Shown here: positions 24,144-36,915 of the stretch, in pieces
Numbering within the stretch: position 1 is the stretch's first letter
Layout: every line of letters starts with the position of its first letter
Source: Neodontobutis hainanensis
Taxonomy: Eukaryota > Chordata > Actinopteri > Gobiiformes > Odontobutidae
Length of the DNA: 64,000 nt
Reading direction: 5' to 3'
NCBI GenBank assembly: GCA_024349245.1
Contig: JALDNG010000022.1
Location: 3,489,501-3,553,500, forward strand
Program-made: the position numbers and the translations under genes
The notes under the pieces: generated by a model
The model's database searches: none
The model's input: only the letters and a program-made list of their open reading frames with translations
What the model was told of the DNA's origin: nothing

Positions 24144-26397
24144 CAAGGAACAAGGTCAAATATGAGTAAACAAGGACTTCCTCCCTGCGGGTAAACGTGC
24201 ACCTGGACTTCTCATTATCACTGAGTCCCGAACACATGCGGCTCAGAGGAAACAAGCTCATAGCACTGCAGCTCGCCAACTCAGACTTCTGATATGTTAA
24301 CTATTAAGGCTGTAAACTAAATAGCTGCAAGTGCACATACGACAAGAAAGAAACTTTCTGACAATTAATCTCTACAATTAGCATTCTTAAATCTTATGCT
24401 TTTTAGAGTCATTGTTTGAGTGGTATATCAGTCAATACATGTACAGTTAAAAGTACCTACCTGGAAGTCTTGGTGTACAAATAATTGATATTTATTTGTA
24501 TTGTCTTTATCTTAATCTTTCTTTAAGTGTTGTATTGGTAGCAATGGCTCTTGATCTTACATTTGAGAACCCACATTTCAAAAAGGCAATTACATCCCAA
24601 AACTAACTTCTTTCCGATGTTCAACACATTTCTACTTTTGAATTTGTAATATATTGGGCCAGTATCATTAACCTGCTTTGTTTAATATACACTATCCTAG
24701 CATACAACATTCATTAAATGCACATTGCAATCAAATTTTTTTTTTTATTTTAAAATAAAGAAGTTGATAAAAAAATAACATAATTCAAACATAATTGGTC
24801 CTGACTCCAGACCCATCATAACTAAACACATGATTTAAATAGAGCAAAAAATGACTGAATCATGCATAAGCCCCATCTATGCTTGTCCCTGTCACATGAC
24901 AAAGTAATGTGTACAACCATTCACGCAAACAGTGGCAGCAAGACAAATCTATATTGTACAGTATGTTGGCATGATACAACTTTAGCTCAGTGGACCAATA
25001 TTGTACATTTTGTCTTGACTATAAAGCCTTATGACAAACGTTTGCAAGATTATACTATTTATATTTACTTTATTTCTTTTCTTTATGTACTCTTCTTCCA
25101 CGTTATGTCTTGTTTTAAGTCTTTGCCGAGGCCCTCAATGCCCTGCAGAGCTTTGGCATTGACTGTGGGGAGCAGAGACATTAATCACGAGTAGAGCAGC
25201 AGGGGGAGTGCAGGGTGGCAACGGTGTCCCGCTCTCTCACAATGTTTTTCCCAAACCCCCCCTTTCGAATTTCTCTCACAGTCTGACAAATCAGCACCGC
25301 TCCCTGCGCTTTTTAGAGTAATGGACAGCCCAGACGCACGTCCCAAAAACAGAATTCACCTAAAGCTTCCTGCGAGGAGACGGGAGAAAGTGACCAGTGA
25401 ATAAGATGGTCACTGTTACAGATTTCCCGAGAGAGTGCCTGGCTTTTATTTTGACACTCCCTGTGTCCTGTTGTGTTTGTTTTCCAAGGAAAGCCATGTG
25501 AACATCTGTGGCGTTCCTTGGAGCAACACGCTGAGCTAGAGTTACAAGCTGCACCGGTGCACAAGAACGCAAAAACACAAGTGCTCAGGCCGGACACACA
25601 GATCTGGACAAACATGGGAGACAAATGTAAGCAACATGTTCATCTACAGCAGCAGTGTCAAGAGCTAGACAAGTACATATCCATCATACCAACAGGCCTT
25701 ATTCGAATCAGAATACTCTTGAACAAAATATACGATGTTCTAATGTTGCATTAGTCATTTTGATTTATTTTTAGTGTACTTTATTTATTTTCAGAGATTG
25801 GTTGTTCCTTCATGACCTTTCACCCTTTAAATTGTTGTTTTGTTTGAAATTAGCATTGGTGTTTTTTTGCGATTTATGTTCTTTTTAGTTAGTTACATTT
25901 GACTGTGTTTTTTCCTTTATAGTACCACTTTGTTACTTTTTAAACGTTTGAGGCATTTTTAGTAACATTTGATTTTTGTTAGCCTACTTTGATGCATTTA
26001 AGTATTTTTTACAATTTTTTTTTAGTATAATAGCTTTGTTTAATGTCTTTATAGTGGCAATTTGCTCCAGTAATTCGAGAGTTATTCTTATTCATACTTA
26101 AGCCTTCATAATTTGTTTAGAGCATGTTTTTTTTTATTTGTTAGCATTATTATGTTAATTGTTGGCATTGTTTAGTACCCTGTTTTTAGTGACATAACAT
26201 CTATTATCAGCACTACAAAAGCATTTTACCCTCTACAGGCCAGATAAACATTAACTATGGATGAATTTGACCAACTGACCTCGAGCTTGCCATGTTTATA
26301 GTGCATAAATGCTAACGTTTGAAGGTAATGTAAAATGCACATGTTTTATAACGACATGGAAATGCCACAGAACTTCAAAGACTGTCTGAGGAATGTC

Positions 26398-26421
26398 GGG
26401 GGGGGGGGGGGGGGGGGGGGG
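26398..26421 (+). repeat. Homopolymer of 24 G
   Basis: An unbroken run of 24 G residues lies in otherwise AT-rich intron. Such runs are rare compared with A/T homopolymers and are prone to length error in both replication and sequencing. Confidence 0.9.
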
Positions 26422-29400
26422 CAGCTGGATGTCAAAGTCATTGTCTTGTGGCTGTTAGTGGGTTAGCATTAAGTTCACACCAGAAATCCACAACTTAAAA
26501 ACAACTCCAAAGAAAATATTGTGCAAGCATATTTTTACTTCTTGAGCACATCTGGCTTTTGTCACAGTGGGCCATTTCTCAATAAAACACTTAAGTCCTA
26601 GCTTAATACATCTGTAAGTTAGTCTGTAAATGCTAATGCTAATGGTTCTTTATTGAAGCGTCTGTGTTCTTTGATCACACAAGCCAGCCTCTGATAGATG
26701 TTTAATCTTTTTCTATTGGTGCATGTTTAAATATAGCCACTAGGGCGCACTGTTGCACTGCACAAATGTCATCTCAGGTCCCTAAAACACGCGCCCCCAC
26801 TTAAAACACACCGCTGCCACGACTCAACTGTTTTCTCTGCTTTTCCTTAGGGAGACTAGCACAACTTTTTTTTCTCCTCTTTTTTAACTGTGTCCAGCCT
26901 CTCCATCTGAGATAATACCCAAAGTTTGTGGCCCAGATGTGAGGCACCAACTCGGCTAAAAAAAAAAAAAAAACAGTCACTTTTCTCCTTTTGCACTGCT
27001 CTGCTGCTTTTGCAGGATTTTGTGGGACTAGAAGGCGGGTGAGAGAGAAAGGTATCTAAACTTATCACATTGATAAACTAAAACATAACAGAAAATGGTT
27101 CTTTGGGGACTAAATATGAACATGCACCATTTCAGTGTTATTCCACTGCCTTATGGTCATTGTGTACCATGTTATAGGCCCCAAATGTGAGAAAACAATA
27201 AAATGTGACACAGCCCCCAAAGCATCTACAGTTCCTTTTATTACTCTCGACTTTTGCATGTGTTCTTTTCAAATGGCGGTTCTGGTGTGACATAAAACAT
27301 TATTCTACAGTTGATCTTACACCACATCATGCTCAATGTGGCATGTAAAATGGCCATTCAGCTAAACAGAGTGTTTAAATAAGCTTTGTGCTGACTATTA
27401 TACAAACTTAGGGAGACGCCAAAGCATTATTACAGGAACCAGCCCCTGAAAATAAAGCCCAGAAAATGGATTTTTTTGAAACATACTGTAATGGCATGAG
27501 TAATGATCAAAGCTTACTCTGTGCCAAAGTTATAACAGCTCTAATGCTTTAGCTGAGATATTTTATTGTTTCCACTAAGTAACCTGTATATCTTTGATAT
27601 GGCCTAATGATGCTTGAAGCAAAGCAGAGTGATTTGGATGAAAGACAAATGGCATTAAAAATGGAGCATGGATGAACACAACCTAAACTTCTAACAAGCC
27701 AAAATCAAATTTAATACTAAATAGACATTTAAAAACAGGAGTCCAAAAAAGTAGTTTTTCCCAGAGGAGCTTCCAGTTAGCTTGCTTCTACTTTTTCCCA
27801 AAGACAATTACATTGAGGCTACAGAAAAAACATGCTACAGTAAAAGCTGGAGGGTAAACTTAAAAAATGAACCCATAAAAATAATTGCAGCAAAACAGAG
27901 GTATATTCCTATAATTAAAGTAAATATTGTCAAATAACTGGGCTGAGCACTGGGTTGCAAATTTCAAGTGCTGCCTAAATGATTTTCCATTTGTTTTCCA
28001 TTTGAGTTTATCTAAATCTAGGAATATGACATAATATCAACAGGTCCCCATTAAACTGAAGTCTATTGACTGTAACTGCTCTTAAAACATTCACCAGTTT
28101 AGGATTTCTAGTACAATCTTGGTGCCCTCAACCTGTGGTTTTAAAGAGTTACAATGACGGTTCCTTGGTAGCTCATCTAGCATGCATAAGTTAAATTAAC
28201 AATCTTTCTTTTCCATCCTGTAATAAACCCATATTATCAAGAGAGATAATTAAAATGAAACACAGAGCTTTCTTTAACACATGGTTTAGCTGGAGCTGTT
28301 TGTATTTTCCTGCAGCAGAGACATACACCAGAGATGCATAGCAATAGCATCTTTTGGGGCAAACCAGTAGGGGAGACTGAAATAGTAGTATAGTTGTATC
28401 TGCACAGTATATGATACTACTATTAACAATTAGTAAACATGCATTCTAAAGCCTGGCCTGCATGTGTCGTACAGACAAAGTGGACCACTGAACCTTCACC
28501 TGATTTGACCTGATCTAAAATAGTCAAGGTCATTTGTGCTACTTATTATACAAACTGCAAAAAAAAAAAAAACTCCCAAAGTACTAGACATTCATGTCAG
28601 ATGAGTGGGCGAAAGTGAAAGCACTTAGAAGCCTCATGGCAAAAGTCCAATCCCACACACTAGGAAGCATGATAATGCAATAAAGTTCACGGCAGCCCAT
28701 AATGCTCCAAGTAGAGCCAACAGTGCTGAGCTAATGAAGGACTAGCTTAAAGACGTGGCTCCAATCTTCACTGCTAGGGCCTTCTTTAATCAACTGTGGA
28801 GTGAAAATGCATCAAGTGTATCATCAGCTCATGTAAGGCTGCTTCTGTTACCGCCCTGGCCTGTAAGGGTTTGTCAAAACAACAAATTTGACTGATACAA
28901 GCTCTGACACTAATTAACTTGTTTGAAGGCCTTTTCAGATAAAACTGCTGGTCCACCTTAAAGTATAATTTTCTTTACAGATTGAAAAAAAATCCAATAT
29001 TGGATACTAAATCGGAGTGTACAATTAAAAATAGAAGCACATTTTTCCCAGACAAGCCCCCAGGTTGCTGCTTCCACATTCTTTATTGGATTGTGACAGC
29101 TTTACTTTCCAATGGCAATCACACTGGAGCTATGCCATGCCTGATATATTAAATCACAGCAAATAGTTTATAAAATGTACATAAATGTGTCAAATAAATG
29201 GCCTAATCTTAATGTGATTATTAATAAAGAAATACCCTGAAGAGAAAAACAAGTATTGGGTTTGCTAGTTTTAATTCCTTATTCATTCAAAGTGCTATAT
29301 TTTTGTCCAAGATGTCTGGATTGCTAATATGAAAATGTCACCAAAAAACAATAATCCCTAAATAAATCTCCACTCACGATTCCACATTCTTCAAAAAGCA

Positions 29401-30597
29401 TTTCTATCTTTTTAAACACTGTGGTACTTTGTGACCATTTTGTGCCCCTAACCTTTTCCCAAAAAAAGGGGGTTTCGGGAAAAGTACAAAAGTACACCTC
29501 CTGAATGAATAAGCACTTCCTGTCTCAGTCAGGGTCGGGGTTCACATCAGGGGGCTGCACAGCAATATATCATATTCTCTTTGTCTTTTCCTGAACTTAT
29601 AACTAAACCACTCAAAAGAGGAGAATTTCAGGTCACCACTAAAATCTGACATAGGGCCATTACAGAAACACTTTATTAGCACATATTATATTAATAGCTG
29701 TGAATACAAACAAAACACCAGAAATCCTTTCAGGTAAAATAGACGTATGGGGTTTCATGGAGAATAAATTTGCTGAATAAAAAAATATAGATTCAAATAA
29801 TACAGGGCTGTTTATTTACAGTCTATGTGAGAAAGTCCACTCGGAGGATAAACATCTCCGGATCCACATGTCCACAGTGCCGAGAGACAGAAGGACAGAT
29901 AGAGGAGAGTGTGGGTCAGCGGATGAAAAGTCATGATTAATCTGCAATGATTGATCTGCACCCTGTCTTGTACGCACATGAGAGTGTGTTTGCAGAGCGA
30001 TAGGCGTGCTATGTGCTCCCATGGGGGACGCACACAGATAGTGTTGACGCTGTTCAGATACTTTGATAAAGACTTGGAGAGGAGGGGTGCTTGGAGGAGG
30101 GATCAGACAGAAACTTTGTGTAAAAGTTTGTGTGTGTGTGTATGGGGTGGTTGCGTTGCCCTTTATTGTCTGGTCATAACTGAGGCAGGCTTGTCTGAAA
30201 TATTGTTGGCCAAAAAAATGGAGGTAGCGCCCACACACACTTTTTGATTTACTTACTAATCCTTACATTTATTGCAAAAAGTAACACAAAAGGAGTAGCA
30301 GACAGTCCAAAGTGTACACCAGCACAGTTGAAACACAAAATGAAAACTCAAAGACCAAGACATTTTTACAACAAACTGTACACATCACTTACAAAATTAA
30401 TCAAATAGGGTTTGAGAATTACTGCAAACATCACAGCAGACAAAGCATGAACGCATGTTACACATACAGTATTTTGTATAGCAAATACCATGTGTGGCAG
30501 AAATTATGGATGAACAATATATACTGTAACTGCAACAATAACACAATGCAAGCTGCAACAATTAAGGCAAGGTGCCACCAGATAACCAGAACTACTA

Positions 30598-31337
30598 GAG
30601 CTGTGGTCTGCAACCTTTTGGAACCAAAGAGCCACTTCTCACCAAAAATATAAAATGTGCATCTGTTAGGAGCTGCAACCAAAAGAGCTATTTCAATTCA
30701 GACCTTTATATATTTGCGCTCAAAAACTTGGTTTAAATGATCCTTTTTATAAATTATTATGTATTAATCATTAATGAATGCTGACTGTTGTGTAATCACC
30801 GGCATAATAAATGAACACTGTTCAAAATTACCAGAGAAAAAAAATTATAAAATCTATTAATCTAAAATAATATATACATCTATAAATAACATGTTGCCAT
30901 GACCATAACGGCTAGACTTGGATGCTTCAGTCTGTGATTCAAAAGCACAGGCGCCAAAGCACAAGTTTTACAGCGCACTTTTACATTATGTAAATAACGC
31001 ATTGCTCACTGAACCATCTTTTTTTTACAAAATGAGGACATAGTTTGGGAAGATCAGCTGCTCTCTGCTCAGGAAGGGGAGCTTTAGTGTGTTTTTGAAC
31101 CTCTAGGAATGCGCCAAAGCCCAGGTCCGCGCTGAAGAGTTTGTGGGGTCGGTCAACACCTCTCATGCCGTCTGTGTGTGTCCCGCTGCATGGCTCAAGT
31201 GTTTTTTTTTCTTAGAGAAGAATGCCGCGCTGTGTCCCAGCGTGGAGCATGGTGGAGAACGTGGACAGATTATTGTGGCTACACCACGGTGGGAGTGTTT
31301 TTACGCACTGAGGCTGCAGAGTTTGGGGCTGAAATGA
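30598..31337. mobile_element. hAT-like DNA transposon fragment
   Basis: The left end reads AGAGCTGTGGTCTGCAACCT then TTTGGAACCAAAGAGCCAC, the kind of terminus shared by many vertebrate hAT-like elements (variants of 'GGTCxGCAACCTTT...AAAGAGCC'). The interior is more GC-rich than its surroundings near 31050-31330. No intact transposase is visible and I did not find the opposite terminus, so the right limit is an estimate. Confidence 0.4.
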
Positions 31338-33155
31338 AACCCAGCGGATAATGAGGAGTCTAGCAAAAGTCTGTTTGTTTAATGCTTGAGGTAAGAAAGA
31401 AATTGCATAAAAATCATACATTGCTCATCCAGATAATCCGCCTCACCCGGAACTTTTGAACTATGGCCACGTATCAATCTACAAATCAAGTGTAACAGAC
31501 ACAGGATGAATAAGTGAATTCAGTTGACTCAACAACACAGCTCCCTGTCCTGTAAGAAAGTGAATGGGTCTGGCTGGCCACTCTTTGACTGCACTCAGTT
31601 GGATAGAAATGCAGAACCTCTAGTGTCATAGAGGTGTGTTGCTTAACTGTTTTGCCTTTAAAAACACACTGCACATCAGCATTCTGGTCTGGACCTGCAT
31701 GTCAATATTATTTTAACTAAATGTCAATTCCACATAAACTTTTGAATGTACAGTATATGTGGAAATTTTACTATTGCTATTTTGTATTCTTACCAGTTCC
31801 TACTAGTATAATCTATTTGAAGCGTAGATACAAATTTGGCATTGAGCTGATCTCATTAGGAAGGACAAGGATGTAGGGCTCAGGAGATGTACTGCAATAT
31901 ACCACAAGTTGATAGAGAATAAATAACCTCCTATTCCCAGCCTGATGCTGTATCTGTCATATAATGTGACAACAACAGTGAATATGAATTTATATTGTAT
32001 TCAATGTAATGAATGAAGCAACCTATAAATGCGACTGAATGTTCTGTGCGTGTATCCAGAAGTGCGGAAATAAAAGCAAAAACAATATCAAATGTTTGGG
32101 AAAGCCAAAACTCAAGATTGGCCTCTATATGTACCATACAATGCGCTGTGTATTTGTGTGAACAAGTCCATGCATGACAGTTTATTGACTCTCCAAAGCC
32201 ATTACTGTGTGGTCAGGCCAAGGGAATACACATGCAAGTTTGGAGAGAGAGTTGCGGGTTACATTTGATACCTGGAGGCCAAATAAACAAGTCAAAGCAG
32301 CCACATTTGAACCCAGGGCAATAAACGCCACTGATATCTGAGACACTGCTTATGTTTACCAGCACATCCATCAACACACCACAAGGCCGACATAGCCTTT
32401 AACCTGGATCACAATAAACCTTTCTTTTAATACATGTACATATTTTAGAACTATGTGTCATAATTGCATAAAACAAGAGATTTTGGAGTGCGATCCAGTT
32501 TGGAATAACTTGTTTTTTACCACATCCATGTCTACGCTGGTCACAAGGCTCTGTGAAGGGTAAAACGAGGGGTGGAACTCGAAAGAGAGCCCAGATTGAA
32601 GCCACATGTTGAGGCGAAGCCAACGGATTGATTGATTAATCTGGAATGTATTTTTTTGGCACTAAAAGCACCACAGAAAAAGGGTGAGTGCACAAAAATA
32701 TTCAACAATTTTTTTCTAGAGTTGAGTTTTCTGGACTGGAATGGCCCACTCAAGCACTGACTCACTGTGACACACATTGAGTGCTGTGACTCACATCCTC
32801 TCCACATAAGAAAGTGATGAGGTGTCACGTGAAGCTGAGTGGACCAACAGAGCCTCGAGGCTGCACAGGACAAAGAAAAAGAGTCTTTTTCCATTTCTAC
32901 AAAACTAGTACAGAGCCATTGAAAATTGTCAACCCACAAACTCACTCAAGAGACAATTGCAAGAGTAGTGTATCCTGTTACTGTAAAAGGTCACACACCG
33001 GAGTTTTATATAAAAAACTTATGAATCAGAAAAACTCACTGTTGAATTAAAATATAAAGTTTCTTTCATTAACCAAACACAAGTGACCAAATCTTAAAAC
33101 TTACATTAGCATATATTCTCCAGAAAATGAATTAGCCGCGATTTCCCCACAAAAT

Positions 33156-33346
33156 GCAAAAAAAAAAAAAAAAAAAAAACAACCAACCAGGGGCCCCCAT
33201 AGCTCTTTTGATAGAGCCCATTCCATATACCCAGGGAGACCTGGGTTTGAATCTTTCTTGGGTCATTTGCCCAATGTCATTCCCCTTTCTTCAGCCTATT
33301 TCCTTTCAATCTACTGTCTATCCAAATAAAAGTACAAAGGCCAAAA
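33156..33346 (+). mobile_element. tRNA-derived SINE, second family
   Basis: After a 23-A tract, GGGGCCCCCATAGCTCTTTT and GATAGAGCCC resemble a tRNA 5' half with an A-box. GACCTGGGTTTGAATCTTTC supplies a B-box-like motif about 40 bp on. The body has GTCATTTGCCCAATGTCATT and a TTTCCTTTCAATCTACTGTC stretch, and the tail reads AAATAAAAGTACAAAGGCC followed by A-rich DNA. The order head-body-A-rich tail defines a plus-strand SINE of a type common in spiny-rayed fishes. Confidence 0.65.
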
Positions 33347-34224
33347 AAAATGATCTTACATAAAAAAGAAAGAATTTTGCTAAAATTGGTGGTTGATGGT
33401 ATGTTTGTTGCTACTGGGAATTGCAGTTCAAGGCAGGCTATCTTATACAGTATATTGCTTTTGTTTATATGCCAAATATGATAAAAATACTAAAAATGCT
33501 GGTGTGTAGCTTGTAAAAATAGCACTCTTTAAAGCACAGCTTTGATAAATTCTTATTTACATCTACTGCTGCTAGAACAGGGGATAGAGAAGTGAAGTGC
33601 TCAGGGAGTAGTCATAGGAGATAGTGGGCTGGTAAGATAAAGAGGTGAGTCCCACGGACACAGCGGAAGACTTCTATCACAGGAAGCTTCTCATGCGAAA
33701 GTCAAATCCTCCTAATCACCACTTCACTTCCTGTTTCAGTCCCCTGTGTTGGACATTATCACCCAGGCACACAGTCATAACCCACCAAACTAAACCAAAC
33801 TGAATCAAACTCATTCTGAAACAGGCCGGAGTCCCACACAAACATCACACCGCGGGACCGAGATCCACATCAAAGTGGATTACAGGGTGGATGAGCGCTG
33901 CACTACACTGACCGCTCTTAAATACTTATTATTCCTGACCTTGATACTTTGAGCCACCCATAAATTATACTGACAAGACTCTCTGTGGGCTTTTTTTTTC
34001 ACTCTCATGAAGAAACAATTTAATATTTGTATTGTACAAATGTGGGAAAAACACTGATCAGATAAAAATTTATATTGGTTTCGGCTCTTATCAATGAGAT
34101 CATCTTTTTAGGTCTCCCTTTCTTCTTCTCTGGTTGGCTGACACCTGAATGGATAATTAACTAAATCTCCAGCTGCTTTACTTATTATTTGGACCTATCA
34201 CCTTTTGTTGGTGACATCATCATT

Positions 34225-34440
34225 CGGGATTAAGTGTAAAGGGCACACACCAGGGCACCGCTTTGAGTCCAATTTGGTTTTCAGTAAACTCTTGTTCATG
34301 TCTTTATCAGTAGGGGAAACCAGAGCACCCAGAGGAACACGGGAAAGACATTCAAACTCCATACAGAAAGGCCCTGCCCTGGCTGGGAATCAAACCCAGA
34401 TCCTGCTTGCTTCGAGGCAAGAGTGCTAACCACTCTGCCG
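34225..34440 (-). mobile_element. V-SINE/DANA-like SINE
   Basis: On the minus strand the head reads GGCAGAGTGGTTAGCACTCT then GCAGGATCTGGGTTTGATTC, giving A- and B-box-like motifs of a tRNA promoter. It is followed by TTTCTGTATGGAGTTTGAAT and TCTGGGTGCTCTGGTTTCCC, the conserved core words of DANA/V-SINE-type repeats. The copy is truncated in its tail and is better preserved than the relative at 19290-19640. Confidence 0.75.
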
Positions 34441-34464
34441 TTTGCCAAAAAATATCAAATTTAT

Positions 34465-34857
34465 ACGGAGCCCCTCTGGTCACACTGTCAAAAAAAAAAT
34501 ATATGTAACTAAGTCGTGGCCACGAGTTAAGCTAAGTTGTGGCCTCAAGATATGCTAAGTCGTGGCCACGATATAAGTAAATATGAATGAATATAAAAGG
34601 ATAATGCACAATGGAGCAGCTTTTCTCCCGAAAGCATGCACGCTAACTCTGCCACCCATAAGTCTCATACATACAGCCAGATGGAGGTACCGTGACCTAT
34701 CTTGAGGCCACGACTTAGCTTAACTCGTGCCCACGACTTAGCGTAACTCGTGGCCACGACTTAGCGTAACTCGTGGCCACGACTTAGTGTAACTCATGGC
34801 CACGACTTAGTTACATATATTTTTTTTTTTGACATAGTGTGACCAGAGGGGCTCCGT
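34465..34857. mobile_element. MITE with 8-bp target duplication (393 bp)
   Basis: The ends are inverted repeats of 26-28 bp: ACGGAGCCCCTCTGGTCACA at the left and the same read in reverse at the right. Exact 8-bp direct repeats, AAATTTAT, flank it at 34457-34464 and 34858-34865. Inside both ends the unit GTGGCCACGA-CTTAG-style recurs; the right side has at least four copies (AACTCGTGGCCACGACTTAG), and the left side has inverted relatives. No coding capacity is present. An 8-bp duplication fits hAT- or P-like transposases. Confidence 0.9.
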
Positions 34858-35657
34858 AAATTTATGCAGATTTTTTCCATTAAATATGTATTGCTCTCTA
34901 CTTAACTTCTACTGCCAAAATTCATGTGCAGCTCAATGTTTATACAGATAAAAGTTATATTATCACCATGTTGGCACTGATTTGAAGTGTATGCTAACAC
35001 AACACTATAGACTTACAGTATATGTATTGTTGTATTAGTTAACAAAGATGTGAATGAATAACATCTAAAATTGGCATAACATATACTGAACAAACATTTT
35101 AACGCAATACTTGATTTTGCCCCCATTTTTCATGAGCTGACTTTTTTCAATGTACACAGAAGGCCTATTTCTCTCAAATATTGTTCACAAATCTGTCCAA
35201 ATCTCCTTTGCAGAGATAATCCATTTACCTCACAGGTGTGGCAAATTAAGAGAGCATAGAGAGAGCATAATAATTGCACAGGTGTGCCTTAGGCTGGCCA
35301 AAATAAAAGGCCACTCTAAAATGAGCAGCTTTATTACACAGCACAATGCCACAAATGTCACTGGTTTTGGGGGAGCGTGCAGTTGAATGTCCTCCAGAGG
35401 TGTTGCCTGTAAATTAAATGTTCATTTCTTCTCCATAAGCCGTTCCCAATGGCGTTTCAGACTCGTCCTTATCAGGGCAGTACGTTGTCCGAGTAGACCA
35501 ACATTCCACAGGCCACAATCAACAACCTGACCAACTCCATAAGAAGGAGATGAAATGGTGATCACGACAGATACTGACTGGTTTTTGGACCACCCTGGAC
35601 CCCCCAATATAGTGAAACTGCACATTTTAGAGTTGGCTTTTAATTGTGGCAAAACAA

Positions 35658-36284
35658 ACCCCCAATTTACACCACAAGCATTGCGCTTTCTATGTTACTC
35701 AGTTTGACAATTTACACTGGCTGCGTCTCAGAAGCATCTCAGAAGCGTCTCAAAAGCGTCTCAGAAGCGTCTCAGAAGCGTTTCAACGCCACGCTGTCAA
35801 TATGGTTGGACTTCTATTTATTAAACGGCTTTGTGTCAATCTGCGAGCTACACCACAAAAACAAAAAAAGTAGGCGCCAAGTTTCGAAATAAACTTACGC
35901 TATACTATCAAAATAAAAGCTCACTAAAACAGTGGTAATATAAACATTGCGCTTTTGGTAGTTTGCGTTATCTGATCACTGAGTGAGCTCAGTTGTAGCA
36001 AAAACAACCGTAGATATACTTAACGCCATAACTTTTTATTCAAACTAAAAGATCAGAAATACAATATAGTGCAACAAACATAATATGGGAGTAGATAATG
36101 TAGCTTAGCCATTTGAAAAAGCAACAATATGACAAAAATATGGCTAGAGTGGGCAAGTGAGAGGGAGCTCCACACACACAGAGCAGTAATGGCGACGCTG
36201 ATGCTTCTGGTGTAAATTGACGCTTTTAAGCAGACGCGAGTAACAAGCGAAACTCGTGAGACAGTTTTGAAATAAATTGGGGGT
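35658..36284. mobile_element. MITE inserted in the old Tc1 copy (627 bp)
   Basis: The insert starts ACCCCCAATTTA and ends TAAATTGGGGGT, a 12-bp perfect terminal inverted repeat. Deeper in, CAATTTACACCACAAGCAT (left) pairs with the inverse of a right-hand copy, CAATTTACACCAGAAGCAT, so the inverted region is compound. It splits the Tc1-like sequence between the GTGGC and GTGTGCAATTATC blocks. I could not define a clean target duplication. No transposase frame is visible. Confidence 0.8.
35723..35787 (+). repeat. 11-bp minisatellite (about 6 units)
   Basis: Six tandem units of AGCGTCTCAGA and close variants (AGCATCTCAGA, AGCGTCTCAAA, AGCGTTTCAAC) lie inside the MITE at 35658-36284. Subterminal arrays of this kind can be transposase binding sites, but that is an inference. 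Confidence 0.9.
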
Positions 36285-36870
36285 AAGACACACGTGTGCA
36301 ATTATCATGCTCTCTAATCAGCTTGTTGATATGCCAAACCTGAGAGGTGGATGGATTATCTCGGCAAAGGAGAAGTGCTCACTAACATTTGGACAGATTT
36401 GTGAACAATATTTGAGAGAAATAGGCCTTTTTGTTTACACAGAAAAAGTCAGTTCAGCTTATGAAAAATGGAGGCAAAAACCAAAATGTTTTACAGTATA
36501 TTTCTTCTTAGTGTTTATTGTCTTCTAACACATGGAGAGGAAACACTACAGTGTGAGGGTGGCTTGTGACTGTGTATCCACAGGCTCTGCTTTCGAAATA
36601 AGTTACAAAAACACAACTAAGACACTGTTGTGCTTCTTACTTCATGCCGCGCCCCCCCCTATAGAAGCACACAAACTTGTTAATCCCGTCATTCAAAACA
36701 CACACAGGCTAATCCGCTCCCACGCATCGCCGTGCAGAGCGGTGCTGGAGTTGTCACGGATGGGTCAGGAACTACACTGTGTATCAAAGCGCTTGGACTA
36801 ACACAAGAAGCAAGAAGTTTTAGAATTATTTAGATCAAGCTGAAGTGAAAGTGTAAGGCAGCTGTCCTTG

Positions 36871-36873
<3 letters not shown>

Positions 36874-36912
<39 letters not shown>
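36874..36912 (+). repeat. (TG)n microsatellite
   Basis: About 19 uninterrupted TG units. Confidence 0.98.

Positions 36913-36915
<3 letters not shown>

Larger units (their letters stand above)
35086..36496 (+). mobile_element. Old Tc1-like element, deleted and interrupted
   Basis: The left end reads CTGAACAAACATTTTAACGC after TA. Long inverted terminal regions follow: CCATTTTTCATGAGCTGA... and TCTCAAATATTGTTCACAAA on the left, and the inverse forms near 36390-36480 on the right. Transposase remnants are split. An N-terminal part lies at about 35330-35465 and a C-terminal part at about 35495-35580 (CCAACATTCCACAGGCCACA, GACAGATACTGACTGG), so the catalytic middle is deleted. A separate 627-bp element interrupts the copy at 35658-36284. 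The right tip is shortened. The family is a widespread fish Tc1 lineage recognised from memory. Confidence 0.85.

Noticed and set aside
29816..30238. 140-codon minus-strand frame
   Set aside because: Composition is that of CA/TG-rich non-coding DNA (Thr/His/Gln-rich), with no domain and no conserved block recognised.
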